NCBI GenBank assembly: GCA_014529385.2
Contig: CM043960.1
Location: forward strand, 39,407,281-39,471,280
Source of the DNA: Adiantum capillus-veneris
Taxonomy: Eukaryota; Streptophyta; Polypodiopsida; Polypodiales; Pteridaceae
DNA length: 64,000 bases
Reading direction: 5' to 3'
The notes below the pieces were generated by a model. The model was given only the letters and a program-made list of their open reading frames with translations, was not told the origin of the DNA and did not search any database. Of the stretch, positions 45,479 through 58,049 are shown piece by piece. A program made the position numbers and the translations under genes. How positions within the stretch are numbered: the stretch's first letter is position 1; every line of letters starts with the position of its first letter.

Positions 45479-47291
45479 CAATCCACAAAGGGAAGCAAGC
45501 CCAAATCTTTGCAAAGAGCTTCAAACTTCTCACAAGGCAATGCCTTTGTGAATAGATCTGCAAGGTTATCCTCTATCGGCACATAAGCCAAGTCCATCTC
45601 TCCTGCTGAGAGTCTCTCTCTGACACAGTGATAATGCACCTCAATGTGCTTTATGTCAGCATGAAAAATTGGATTCCTTGCAACTGCGCTCTGACTGAAA
45701 GTGTATATGATGTTGGCACTGTCCTGTCCAACACCCAAATCAGCCATAAAGAGTTTGAGCCATACACAATCAGTTGCAGCTATAAAGACTTCCTTGAAGG
45801 AGAGAAGAAATGAAGAAGAAAGCAGTGGCAGCCTATCAAGAAGAACCTCAGCAAAAGCAAGGTTTGAAAGAGAAAAAGAATCGTATGAAAGATGTTGCCA
45901 AACTGTAGGAAAGAACCCAAAGTCATGCAGCCCCAAGGAAATCAAGGGTCCTAGGTGATCTCATTTACATAAACATCTAGAGTTGTCAGTATCTATCCCT
46001 ATCCAAAGGGTTTAAATAACTCCTCTAAAAATGGCTCTTTTATAGAATACTTATCTTCTATCGAGCGCTCTAATATACAATCTTCCTTTTTTAGGCTTCC
46101 ACATTTAGATGCTCTACACATCCAAACGTACTCACTTCACAACTAGAAGTGGCCACAGTAGGTTTCTTCTTTCTTAACCATGATATGCATGGGTTGTCGA
46201 GCATGAAACAAAAACCACTTGTGGACACTCGCGTGTCATAACAACTAGTCTAATTCAAGTCCAAATAAGCATGGAAATCTAGTGACAATGATCCCCCCTT
46301 GGGATAAAACAACCCAAGATGTAAAGTGCCACTCAAATAGTGAAAGATCCCCTAGGATATGCATAAATATACTAACCTATGAGACTAAAACTGAATATCT
46401 GGCCTCCTATTGTGTACATAAATGAGGCATCCAAGAGTAGTTTTCTAAAGAGTGTCATCGACAAGATTACTAGTATCCAAAAGAGTCATTTTAAAACTTG
46501 TTTCCATTGGAATAGCAATAGGTTTGTAGTCCTCAAGTCCAAACTTACATAGTAATGTCTCTATGTAGCTTGTTTGACAGAAGGCAATACCTCCATCACA
46601 CTGCTTAAACTATAGGACCAAGTAATGGTGCAAAAGCCCCAAGTATTTCATCTTGAAAGTAGCATTCAAATCAACCTTCAATTCAGCAATGTGTATTCAT
46701 TCATACCAGTTATCAGCAAATCATCTATGTATAGAAAGACAATGAGAAATACATCACCCTCACGCTTGACATACAAATGCTTTTGGTTGGACTATTACGA
46801 AAGCCTTGGTTAACCAATTGAGTCTTAGCTTTCTCATACCAAGCACGAGTAGACGGCTTCAACCCATACAAAACTTTCTTATACTCTATTTTCTTGTCCT
46901 TTCTTGATAAAACCACAAGACTACCTTACATATACTTTCTCAAATATATCACAAGTCAAGAAAGCAGTAACAATGTTTGATTGATGTACATTCCATACAA
47001 CAAATGGGAGCAAAAGTCTCTTCACAGTAAACACTTTTCTACTATGCACAACATTTTGCAACAAGTCTAGCCTTATAGCGATCAATCTCACCATCTAGCT
47101 TACATTTCAAGTTTGCAAACCCAATCGTACCAATGGCCTTTTTGCCAAGAGGCAAATCACATAAAGTCCATGTGTCATTTTTTATAAGTGCATCATATTC
47201 TAATTACATGGTAGCCATCCAATCTTCTAAATTTTGTGCTTCGTTAAAAGAAAGAGGTTCCTCCTCATCACATAAACTAGAAACAGCCAAA
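45479..47291 (-). pseudogene. copia RT and RNase H segment
   Basis: The RT entry (EEPLSFNEAQ, DTWTLCDLPLGKKAIGT) is at 47260-47100. Next come YKARLVAK (about 47070) and KVLYGLKPSTRAWYEK (about 46850), then RNase H ending with EVFIAATDCVWLKLF, HADIKHIEVHYH and EDNLADLFTKALP (about 45800-45530). An in-frame TAA at 47204-47206 replaces an expected Gln in the segment around WMATM. Other frameshifts follow. Confidence 0.85.
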
Positions 47292-47296
47292 GCATT

Positions 47297-48218
47297 TGTG
47301 GGATGGGTGTCTAACCTCACTCCTATCTTATTGCAGATTTAGCCAGAGCCACGATTAAATTGTCAATCCATGGGACGAAGCTGACTCGACTAGTGCATAG
47401 AGGCTACAAGATGTTATCAATATCTTGGAAAACAACAAACAACTCGCATCTAACTCAAGCTACACTCAAGTGACTGAAATCACCAAAAGCCAATCGCTCA
47501 TCGACAAATAAATCACATCCGTTATAGTATCAAATAACATCTAAACATAACGAAACTTCTAGGACAAGTTTATAAGACCTAAGCACACATGCTTATGGTC
47601 TCAAATTCCACTTTAGGTCAAGTGCAAAAATCATGATTATTAACAGCAGTGGATTTTTGACCTAATCTTTTTCAATCCAGAATGCATCTAAATGCTTAGC
47701 AATGATGCCCCAATATCCCGTCTATGCTTAGTTTTTGATTTTGAAGTGTAAATTCCTACTTATGATGAAATTAGATCGTGGGTCGACAACACCAAAAGCT
47801 ACGAAATACCGTGAAATGCTTACGTCAATGCGTAGAGCTCTTACCTGCGGTTGCAATACAACATACGTGACTGCAATGTGACAACCGGGGAGGGAGTAAG
47901 AAGCGCGAGAAGGAGAGAAGTGAACGTCGTTAACTTACGTTGTGTATTTAATTATCCAAAACTTTAAAATAACTTAAACAAAAATTGGCTTTTATACCTT
48001 AGCCAAGGTTTTTGGTGGTCAAAACTAATAATCTGGGAGCTCTAACTAAAGATGGGTAAAGACAGGTTGATACAATCTGGAAGCTTGTAGCCCCGGCTCA
48101 TCAATTACAAAGTTTATCCGTAAAATAGGAGTTACAATATTTTCGATTTATCAAAATAATAAGTGTTTTTATATTGAGAGCTCCAAAAAATGGTATCCGA
48201 GTTAGCTTGTTGCTAACA
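47297..48218 (-). repeat. 3' LTR of the TR-GAG element (minus-strand sense)
   Basis: It starts TGTGGGATGGGTGTCTAACC and ends TTGTTGCTAACA. It differs from the right LTR by scattered substitutions and a few small indels. It is preceded, in minus sense, by the polypurine tract at 48219-48233. Confidence 0.88.
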
Positions 48219-48365
48219 TTCCCCCCCTCCTCGCCTGTGTCGTCCCTTGATACAGCTTTATGGACTAAAATATTCTTCGAGTTGACGGCTGGCGAGGCGG
48301 TCTTTAAGTGCATGTAGAGTCTTTTCGTATCTGATCTTTCTCTCTTTGTTTAGCACCTACAAAAA

Positions 48366-51225
48366 TTACATAGTGACTCTGTTTTTAAGCTTAATTGTGG
48401 AGTAGCCTACAAATCCTGAAGTCAGGTTGCTGATCACTGGCCAAGTGAAGAACCTTGTGTAGAACGCTTCCTCAAACGCCAACATATTATGAGAAGGTAA
48501 GAATATGCATCGGGCGTAGAAGCCATAGAGGACTACTTCAGAAGGTTGACCACTAAGATTGTAGCATAAACCTTTATTGTCCTCAAGGAAAGACATCCAT
48601 GGGGCTCCTGCTTGCTCTGGCTCATGAAAGACTTCGATGCAGGTGAGCAGCATTCGATAGGTTTTGTAAAGCATAGCACATGATAGATCAGGTAAACTTT
48701 TGAAGAATGACATGGCGTCCGTTAGGGTTTTCACCATGTATTCTTCTATCGGCGTTCCCTTTTTTGGAGCTGGCAATCTTGGGTAATTCAGCCATGTTGG
48801 TCGCTTCTTTGTTATTGCCTCATGTGCTTGCCATGTCCTTACTCTTGGTACGGGACAAAAAGTTGGATCTTCTTGAAGTGCCGCAGGTGCTCTTGTGAAC
48901 AGAATCAGGTATCTTGGATTCTTGTTCAGCCAGCTCTTCCTCCACTTAGGGTGGTCTTCATCTGCGCCTTCTACTTACATGTCTTTATAAAGTCTTTCCT
49001 TAAGCTGGAGCAGCTCTACCTTTATCAAGCGATATGGCAGGGATTGCTGATGCCATTGTGCATTGATTTCATTGGGAGTGAGTTGAGTAACATTGACAGA
49101 GTGAAGAACTCTCAACTCCCAATCCATTACTGCTTTCCACTACTCATCCGTCTCTTGTGTAACCTTTTCTTTGAGTGCATCTTCCTCAGCTTTTGACAGC
49201 TGGACCATTGGCACTTCATCTGCTTCTGTTAATGGTACTCGGAAATCTTCTTCGCCACCTAGCCCTTAGGCTGGCTCTGTTTCCATCTCAGTAAAAGAGA
49301 CTGAGGGAAAATCAATATGTGGCTACTCTGAAGTACCTGCTTCTTCCTGCATCTCTTGATGTCCATCTCTCAGCAGCTGGTTGACTCTCTTTAACTCGGC
49401 TATTTCCTTGAGCAGCTCTTCTTCTTGTTGTACCCGCGTTAATGCTAGGTCTCTGCGTTGAGACTGCTATAGCTTTAGCTCTAGCTCGAGGTCTTTGTTC
49501 TTTTTTTCCAATGCTTTGTACACTTTGTATGTTTCTTTGATCGAGGCAACTACGGGATTTTGTCGTATCTGTCGCAAAAAGGTTGCTTGATCATTGATCC
49601 TCAACTCTGAATATTACAATGAGGCATTTACTACATCTAGCTGTACTTGGATCTTCTGCGTTGACAGAGTTGTCGTTAAAAGTTCGTTAGTAACCTCTGT
49701 CAGTTGTTCGTCTTTTGTTTTGCAAGCATCTGTCAACTTCATGAGAAGTTCACCTAACTCCTCCATTTCCTTTTGCTGTTTATCTCTTGCTAGCTGGTAT
49801 TATTCAGCTTCAGCTTTCAATTCCTGCACTTGTTTTTGTAGATGTATTGTTTCATTTGAGTTGCACAATCCCTAACAAACTCACCTTGTTCTGTTTAAAG
49901 CTATAGATTTGGGCTACCATATTATGTTTGATCCCCGTTTTAGAACAAGCGGCTATAAATCCTTGAGCTAACGTATTTAAATCCATGATCGACCTTGGTG
50001 GAATGTTTTGGAACCATGTCAATGCTTTTCCTTCTAATATCATTCCAAACCCTTCGAATTGAGTATGGAAATCGAATATGTGTTCTGCTCTTAGCACTTG
50101 CTTAAAGCTTGCTAAGTGGTCATATGGATCCCCACATCCACTGTATTGTTTGACCCATTTCTGAAATCAGCTGGTCTAACACGTCTATTTGGTTCAACTC
50201 CCGGTCTCCTGGCAGTTGGTCCTGTTTCGAGTCCTTCAAACCAGTCTGTTGGAAATGGTGACTCGTGTAGCCCTTGACTGACTTTATTGTCACCCGGTTT
50301 TTTTCGTGATGAGATGGTTTTTGGTTTCTTAACATTACTCTCAGAAGATCTCTCATGGTGTTCATCTCTTGAAATAGTTTCTGGTCCTTGGCCCAATATC
50401 CAATCCCTTATGGAATACCCTTGGTATTTGGCTTGTTCTACCTCCTCAGGAGTCATCATAACAAAGTTATTATTATAACAATCCCTAAACAGGTAGGTTG
50501 GTAGATCTGATCTTGAAGATATAGATGATCTTCATGGGCGTTACTTGTCTTGATTTGGCATGCGAAGTCCACAGAAGATCTTTTACATTTCTATCCTCCC
50601 AACCATAGACTCCGATCCTAGGATTGTCTGTACTAAGCCGTTTCAAAGGCTTCAAATCAACTTGATCGTATCCCTTGAATTTTAAAGTTGGTGGTCCTTC
50701 TTTAGCTACCATATCTGGAATTATGGTGTTTACTTCTAACCCCCATTTATCTATCACGTCAAGGTTTTTGACTTGTAAATACTGAGTTTTGTTTCTATGC
50801 ATGTACTTTTTTCTTTGTTTGTTTGCCTTGATCTCTTCTTCAAACTCAATACCATGGTCATCAATGTGAATAGCATACTCTTTGTTAGGATCAAGGTAAA
50901 CCTGAGCTCCATGGTGATTAGTCTTATAAAATGAAGGTATATGCTTGTAGCGCACTGTCATTCCGGTTTCTGAGTGAGTCGAGTAAGAAGACATTTTAGA
51001 TGTTGAATATGAAAAAGTGTCTCAGACTTCTTCAAAAAAAGTTTGCAAGGGATTTCCTTGATTCACGCTTTCTTCGGTGGATACTCTACTGGAGGTTTCT
51101 CCAAATATGCCTAGATTTCCTAGTACACGACCAGATCTAAGGTTCATAAAGACTTGTGAAGCCCTGGATAGAGTACTTACCATCGGATTGCTTGTTGTTA
51201 TTTTTTTCACTTGATTTGATTTCAA
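48366..51225 (-). pseudogene. gag-region ORFs of the TR-GAG element
   Basis: A first frame (51225-51022) contains NLRSGRVLG. A 169-codon frame (50994-50485) is of unknown type. Next is a frame whose end shifts near 50150 into the gag core (GCGDPYDHLASF, then ALTWFQNIPPRSIMDLNTL, about 50150-49852), which fits retrotrans_gag. A Gln/Glu-rich, probably coiled-coil stretch (49850-48900) is full of stops. A 136-codon frame (48776-48366) ends the region. Nothing resembles protease, RT or integrase. The core would build the particle. Confidence 0.65.
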
Positions 51226-51299
51226 CTTCTATCAAGTCGTTGATTCCTTGTCTGCAACTTGATTGCTGTATTAATTTTGATCAAGTTAGCTATTCTTTC

Positions 51300-52560
51300 A
51301 CAAAGACTGTGTAATTTTTGCTAACTATTGTGATTGGTCTATGTGTATCACTTCAAATCGAGCTAATTTAGTCAGCAGTTGAGACTTTTAGATTCGACTT
51401 TGGCAAAAATCAAAGGACTAATCTGCAACCTAAAAATTGAGAGAACATGTACCAATGTGGATCCGATTGAAATCAAAATTGCCCGATGGCCTTGTATTAT
51501 GTTGGTCTAACACTGTACGAGTTCAAAAGTCAAAATTGGTGCCTCTATCTAGCAGTAGTAAATAATCGCGATTATTTACTTTTCTCAGTTTTTTGCACTT
51601 TTTGGCTTGATTTGCTAAGTGTACAACCTGTTAAGGTCCTTGGACAAGTTTCACTAAGTTCGAACAAAATATGTTCAAGTTTAGCAAGTGTTTCGTGTCC
51701 ACAGATCTTGATTTCAAGAATTTGGCTTAAGTCTCACTTTTATGATCCAAATTTCACCAAAATTGATTTGTGTGGTCTACTTGATATGATTAGCCTTGTG
51801 GTATTCTCAAATGTGCAAGATTATCAATTTTTGAAGCAGATGTAAATAATCGCGATTATTTACTCCAACTAATTATCTGCAAGTTCTTGTCACAATCTTG
51901 ACACAGATCTGTTAAGCACCTCAACTCAAGGTCTCTAGCCAAGTTTCATCAAGTTTGGATAATTTTTGTTCAAATGGCCATCAGTTTTGTGTCCGTAGAC
52001 AGGCTTTGCAAATTTGATCACAGTTTTCAATCCAATGATCCAAATCTTACCAAATTTGGTTTGTGGGCTTATTACAACATGATAAAACTAGTGGTATGCT
52101 AACTTAGTCAAAAAAGTTGAAAAATGAGACCGATGTAAATAATCATGATTATTTACTTCTGGTAACTTTTTGCATCTTTTTGGTCAAGTGAGCCTGTACA
52201 CATGTCTATCACATCAATATAAGCCTATGAATCAGATTTCATTAAGTTTGCACAATTTTTTTTCCAATTTACACTCAAGTTTCCAAAGTCAATACAAACT
52301 TTAGTTTTTACCCAGTTTTTTGCCAATTTGGTGATCCAAATCCTATGTGCCTTTACAAAAGTTGTTTGTACACATGCAATGAGTCATTGGTATCAAGCTT
52401 GGTCAGTTTTAAACTGAAAGTAAATAATCGTGATTATCTACTTTATACCCAAAATGAACAATTTTTTGCACTTTTTTAATGGACAGTCTTTTCATGGGCT
52501 ATTTTAAGCTTATGAATCAAGTCAAAACTTAATTTGAAGTAAATAATCTCAGTTTTTGCA
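51300..52560 (-). repeat. diverged tandem array (about 287-bp period) carrying a palindrome
   Basis: Palindrome TAAATAATCGCGATTATTTA lies at 51559-51578 (24 bp when the flanks AG/CT are included) and again at 51843-51862. Variants occur at 52136-52155 (centre CATG) and 52421-52440 (one arm changed), and a half site lies at about 52538-52549. Spacings are about 284, 293 and 285 bp. Sequence between sites is similar (CAAGTTTCA..AAGTT..., TTTTGTGTCC). The array lies between primer site and gag, so it is the element's leader. Confidence 0.85.
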
Positions 52561-53089
52561 AACTCTTGAAATTTTTACCTCAATGTGTCCTTGAGCTTAC
52601 CCACTGGTTCAAACAACTTTTAAGCATACTCTCCAATCGGATTGAGTGATTTGGAGTCTTTTCGTGCTATCTCTAGCCGTAGACCTGAAATTTTGCAAAT
52701 TCAGAAAACAACTCACAATGATTTCTTCAGAGAGAGCAATGTTTTGAAATCCACCTCGGATTCTACTTACCCTACTCCTAGGTTCTACTGCAATGGGGTT
52801 GTGGAAAGTGTCCACAAGCACTCGTTTTATTGTTTTTTATAGTTTTTTGAGCATTGATCTTAAGACTTGTCTCGTATATCAATCATCCTCAAAATCCTAA
52901 TCTAGTTCTACAATCCTACAATCCTAAAGGCACTCAGCAAGTACAATTACTTCCAAGCTACCTCTACGCAGCAAAAGACGACAATCTTAAGCTATGCGAT
53001 TTCTAAAAAGAAAGTTTCTACTCTATGAGATCCTAGAGGAAGTTAAAGGATAACTTCACAAAACGCTCGTGTTTTTCCTAGTTTAGGTT

Positions 53090-53114
53090 TCTTCGATCCC
53101 CGGCAGCGACGCCA
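53090..53114 (-). promoter_or_regulatory. primer-binding site for tRNA-Asp
   Basis: The plus strand reads CGATCCCCGGCAGCGACGCC plus A, ending three bases before the LTR. Plant tRNA-Asp(GTC) ends CGATCCCCGGCAACGGCGCC plus A (from memory), so there are about two mismatches. Confidence 0.75.
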
Positions 53115-53116
53115 AA

Positions 53117-54030
53117 TGTGGGACGTGTGTCTAACCTCACTCCTATCTTATTGTAGATTTAGCGAGAACCACGATTAAATTGTCAATCCATAGAACGAAG
53201 CTGATTCGACTAGTGCATAGAGGCTACAAGAGGTTTTCAATCTATGGGAAAACAACAAACAACTCGCATCTAACTCAAGCTACACTCAAGTGACTGAAAT
53301 CGCCAAAAGCCAATCGCTCATCGGCAAATAAATCACATTTGTTACAGCATCAAATGACATCCAAACGTAATGAAACTTCTAGGACAAGACCTAAGCACAC
53401 ATGCTTCTAATCCCAAATCCCACTTTAGGTCAAGTGCAAAAATCGCGATTATTAACAGCAGTGGATTTTTGACCTGGTCGTTTTTTACCCAGAATGCATC
53501 TAAATGCATAGCAATGATGTCCCAATACCCGGCTTATGCTTAGTTTATTATTTTGAAGTATAAATTCCTACTTATGATGAAATTAGACCGGAAATCGGTG
53601 ACGCCATAAGCTACGAGAAATATAGTGAAATGCTTACGTCAATGCGTAAAGCTCTTACCTGCGATTACACTACAACAGATACGACTGCAATGTAACAACC
53701 GGGAAGGGAGTAGGAAGCATGAGAAGGAGAGAAGTGAGCGTCGTTAGCTCACGTTGTGTATTTCATTATCCAAAACTTTAAAATAACTTACAAAAATTGG
53801 CTTTTATACCTTAGCCAAGGTTTTTGGTGGTCAAAACTAATAATCTAGGAGCTCTAACTAAAGATGGGTAAAGACAGGTTGATACAATCTGAAAGCTTGT
53901 AGCCCCGGCTCATCAATTACAAAGTTTATCCGTAAAATAGGAGTTACAATATTCTTGATTTATCGAAATAATAAGTGTTTTTACAATGAGAGCTCCAAAA
54001 AATGGTATCCGAGTCAGTTTGTTGCTGACA
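53117..54030 (-). repeat. 5' LTR of the TR-GAG element (minus-strand sense)
   Basis: It starts TGTGGGACGTGTGTCTAACC and ends TTGTTGCTGACA. It aligns with 47297-48218 throughout. GCATT follows immediately. Confidence 0.88.
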
Positions 54031-54035
54031 GCATT

Positions 54036-55760
54036 ACAATCTGACACATAAGATGCATAGCAAAAACCTAAACGAGTACAACTAGACATAGGTGCATCCA
54101 ATTTACTATCATGTAAAGTATGAACCAGTCATTTTGGCATACCTCTGGCCTCCTCATTCTTAACCCTTTCCACCTCAAGTACATCATGTACATTTGCATC
54201 AGTAATAGGCTGATCCATAACATTTTCAAAAACCCTTATAGGTTGTACATTTGTCTCATTGAAATTTACATTCAAGTTTTCACCATTAAAAAGAGGCAAC
54301 AAAGAGTCATAATTTCATGTGAGCTTACATTATTGTCTCTCGTACATGATAACAAAGACTGAATATAATCTTCTACAAATACAACATCTCGTGCAACCAA
54401 GATACATTTTGTTTGCGGATTATATAACTTGTAACCTTTACTTTTAGTAATGTAAGCAACAAAAATGCATTTAATAGCCGTATCATCCAATTTTATGTGC
54501 TGCGTTTGTGGCACCAAAGCATAGGCTAAAGAACCAAAAACGTGCATGCAATCAATAGATGGCTTCTTATCATGCCATGCCTCATAAAAGAGTCATAGAC
54601 TGTAAGGCTTTAGTAGGACACTTGTTAAGTACATAAGTAGCACACATGATAGCCTCAAGCCAAAATGAATGTCAAAAAGCTTGACTTGACCATACATCAT
54701 GCCATCTCCGTAAGCAACCTATTTTTTCTTTGCAACGTCATTTTATTGAGTTGTATATGGCATTGTACATTGGTGTTTTGTCCCATGATTAGCAAGAAAT
54801 GTAGTTTACTCATGAGATATATACCTCCCCCCTCAATCTGAACGGAGGGTGCCCATAGTACACTTGGAGACATTTTCAGCCATAGCCAAAATTTTCTTGA
54901 AGCACATACACTTCGGACTTAGCTTTAAGTGGATGCACCCATGCATGCCTGGAGTAATCATCAATTAAAGTCACAAAGTATAGGTAATTGCCTAAGAATG
55001 GAGTTTGCAGGCCCATCACTATTCACAAGTTGCAACGTGCATGTAACCCTTACTGAATCATCCTTTAAAAACTTTGAAAACTACTTCTCACCCAAAATAT
55101 AGCTTTCACAAACATTCTTAAAAGGTGCTTTAAGAGGCGACAAAGAAGCAACTATATGAATTTTTTGCAAACGTAGCAAACTGGGAAAATTCAGATGTCC
55201 AAAACATGCATACCAAACTTTTGCATATGAAACTGCCTTTGAATCCACAACTGCATTTGCAAAATTGTGTCCACACTTGTCATACAAAGTGAGCTTATAC
55301 AGCCCACGACACAAAATGCTCGACACAACTATTTCATCACCAAAAATGAGATCATAAATTGTACATTTTTCATCCACAAATTTGACAACAAGTCCAAGTC
55401 TTGCAAGTGCAGATACAGACAAAAGGTTCTTTTTCATCCTTGGTATATAAAGTGCATCAACAAGTGTGAAAAACCGCCATTCACAGCAATAAGCACAATC
55501 TTTCCAACTCCATTGACCAGATAAGAGGCATGGTTGGCACGAGTGACCATATTCCCACCATGAGGGACAAAATTGAGGTAAAAAAGTCATAATGTGAAAT
55601 AATGTGCTTTGTAGCACCGCAATCAAAGTACCCGACATGTGAATCTGTAGCAATTGACATACATGCATTATGGACAAAATGACCATAAATACACTCTGCA
55701 CTAAATGCCCACTCTACATCTACATCAACAACACAATCTCCATTCCCAAAACTTCTACGT
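54036..55760 (-). pseudogene. copia protease, GAG-pre-integrase and integrase segment
   Basis: The protease start DCGATKH (about 55615, C for the usual S) is followed by LYIPRMKKNLLSVSAL (about 55430). GAG-pre-integrase (FGHLNFPSLLRLQK, about 55190) and integrase (TLIDDYSRHAWVHPLK, about 54950) come next. The IN-RT linker (VFGSLAYALVPQTQHIKLDD, KGYKLYNPQTK, about 54530-54400) then runs to the insertion point. Frameshifts lie between the segments. Confidence 0.8.
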
Positions 55761-56379
55761 TGGCAGACCCCAATAGAATAGAAATTAAATCAATTGAAGT
55801 GACAACACGAATATCCTACTATTTGTCATAATTTCTTGAAAAGAGCACACAAAAAAGGTAAGTGGAATCAATGTAATGATGCTTACTAATGGAACTAAAA
55901 TAGGTCTTTCAGAGTGGACACTTTCAAGAAAGATAAACAAGAGCATAACAACAATGTGAAATTAATAATTGCGATATTGTTCAAAGGGAAAACCTTAGTC
56001 AATTGTTATATTGAGTAGCTGTCAAGTGTATAATACCACATACTCTCAGTAGGATGACAACCTCAAAATTTACTTACCATTGAATAATCTATCAAAGGGA
56101 GAATCTCAGGTATAGAGTACCTGAGATCACAGTCAAAGATCAAACCTCATGTATAAATTGACAAAGGGAAAATCTTAGGTATATAATACCCCAATAGATC
56201 ATAGTCAAAGGGAAAACATCAAGTAATAGCTTTCAATTTGCATAAATTTTGATATGCTTCAATGATATGAGGATAGGAGAAGAAAAAACCTCTCTGGCAT
56301 CATTTAGCATTGTTGAGGCCTCGTTTCCTATACATAAGTAAATATTTATGATGCAACATGCCACTATGGGTGAAAGTAT

Positions 56380-57300
56380 CTTGATGCAAGTGATGAATAG
56401 ATGGCTTCTTTCCATGCCAAGCATCATATGGATTGATAGAGTGCAATGCTTTGGTGGGATAGATGTTCTATTATTACTCATCACACAACAGCCTCAAGCC
56501 AAAATGCATGTGACGAAGCTTGGCTTTTGACCATACATCATACCATCTCCATGAGTGACCTTTTTTCCTCTATGAAAACCAATTTTTTTGAGGGGTATAC
56601 TCTATTTTCATTTGTGTTTTATACCAAAACTCGTTAAAAATACATTGAAATATCTAGAAATATAGTCCCTCGCTAAACCAAGAGGAGGGTGTCCACATAC
56701 AACCACATACATATTCAGCCATAAGCAAAAATTGCTTGAAGCACATAAACACTTCACACTTTGCCTTAAGCGGATACATCCATGTGATCCTAGAGTAATC
56801 ATTAATAAAAAGTATAAATTACAAATGATTTCTAAAATATACAATATGCATTGGACCACAAATGTCATTGTGGACAAGTTGCGATTTGCTAGTAGCTTAC
56901 CTAGAATTGTTCTTAGGAAACTTAGAACTGCTTTTTGCCCAAAATATAGCCTTCACATATATGTTTCAATGGTCATGTTGCCCTACAAACACTCACCAAA
57001 AATCGTGTCAATCAGAGGAAGTGAGTCAAGAGGGTGCTACAATGCTGCCCTAGATGTCGAAGCCTCTTTTCCTACCAACTTTTGGAAATACTGCTAGAAG
57101 AATGCACACAAAGAGGAAGAAGACACGGGACCAAATGGAGTTTACCTTCATTTCACATAAAATGTTCTTTTAGTTGTGAGCTACTTGAAATACATGTGTT
57201 GCCAACTAAGAATTTACCTTTTCAAGCCAAGCATGAGGAGCTTCCTTCGTACTATACAAAGCCTTGTTCTCTTGCCCTTTTTAAGTCCGGTATGTAACAT
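56380..57300 (-). pseudogene. second copia relic, integrase to RT pieces
   Basis: The sequence parallels 54540-55060 (for example GATGGCTTCTT, CAGCCTCAAGCCAAAATG, ACCATACATCAT-CCATCTCC), so it is another copy of a related integrase region. It continues into an RT piece near 57215-57265 (KALYSTKEAPHAWL on the minus strand). It is heavily decayed, with internal rearrangement. Confidence 0.65.
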
Positions 57301-57962
57301 TGCCTCCATGCAAAGTGGTATTAACTCGAGGTGGTCACTCATCAAAAGCTCCCTATATCATGCACATTCAAGAGATTAATAATAATACCCCAATAAACAT
57401 GTTATATTTACACTTTGGGCCAATTAAAAAAGCCCCATCCCCCTCTAATGTATACATAAAACCATACATTTGTGACTTCTAACAATTCTCTTTGGTTAAC
57501 TCACATGACATGATACACGTCTTGAATAGTGGTCGCCCTAGGGTATTTATCGTATTAATCAGCTCTCATGCTTGAAATAAATAATAAATGATTGAATTTG
57601 AAACTTGCAAATATATCTTCGCTTAAATTTACAAGCTTAGAAGCCTTGTTGATGTTGATGCTCGTCATGTGAAGCAACCTCTCGAAACGATAAGGATGTA
57701 CATAATGAAGATGAACCCTATGCCGCAAAATCAATCCAATCTTCTGTATAACACCACGATAATATTACATCAAAATAGTCTACCAATCCAACCAGAGCTT
57801 TATTTAAAGGGATTTGTTGCGGCTCTTTGCCCTATCTATCGAGTTGAGGTTTGGAGCCAACTTGTCGAGTGATCTTTGAAGTGAGACAAATTGCTCAACT
57901 GACCAAATCTTTTTAAAAAAATCTTGCTCTAAAAACTCGCTCTAAAAAGAGTTTTTGGAGCA

Positions 57963-57964
<2 letters not shown>
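57301..57964. other. no gene recognised
   Basis: AT-rich sequence. Short frames only, with no domain seen. Confidence 0.35.

Positions 57965-58012
<48 letters not shown>
57965..58012. repeat. (CT)n
   Basis: About 23 CT units immediately upstream of a LINE-like fragment. Confidence 0.97.
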
Positions 58013-58049
58013 CTTTTTATATACCCCTCACATCGACTTCCTATAGTTG

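Larger units (their letters stand above)
47297..54030 (-). mobile_element. complete gag-only LTR element (TR-GAG-like, 6.7 kb)
   Basis: Near-identical LTRs of 922 and 914 bp begin TGTGGGA and end AACA/GACA. GCATT lies just outside both ends (47292-47296 and 54031-54035), a perfect target duplication. In minus orientation, the primer site next to the right LTR (53090-53114) matches the 3' end of plant tRNA-Asp with about two mismatches. A purine tract (complement of TTCCCCCCCTCCTC) abuts the left LTR. The interior has gag but no protease, RT or integrase, so it must have depended on another element. tRNA-Asp priming is known from Athila-type gypsy elements. Confidence 0.88.
45479..55760 (-). 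mobile_element. Ty1/copia relic split by a gag-only LTR element
   Basis: Left part (45479-47291) and right part (54036-about 55760) join across the insertion at 47297-54030. From the right, the order is protease (DCGATKH, about 55615), GAG-pre-integrase, integrase, IN-RT linker, RT and RNase H, which is the Ty1/copia order. No intact LTRs were found. Many stops show an old insertion. Confidence 0.85.

Noticed and set aside
51300-52560. CRISPR-like array, because palindromic units recur
   Set aside because: The repeats are about 287 bp apart, the intervening sequence is itself a diverged repeat, and this is a plant retrotransposon leader.
53090-53114. Possible tRNA-Asp gene
   Set aside because: Only the 3' 21-25 bases match, and they sit exactly at the LTR edge, as a primer-binding site does. 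There is no cloverleaf.
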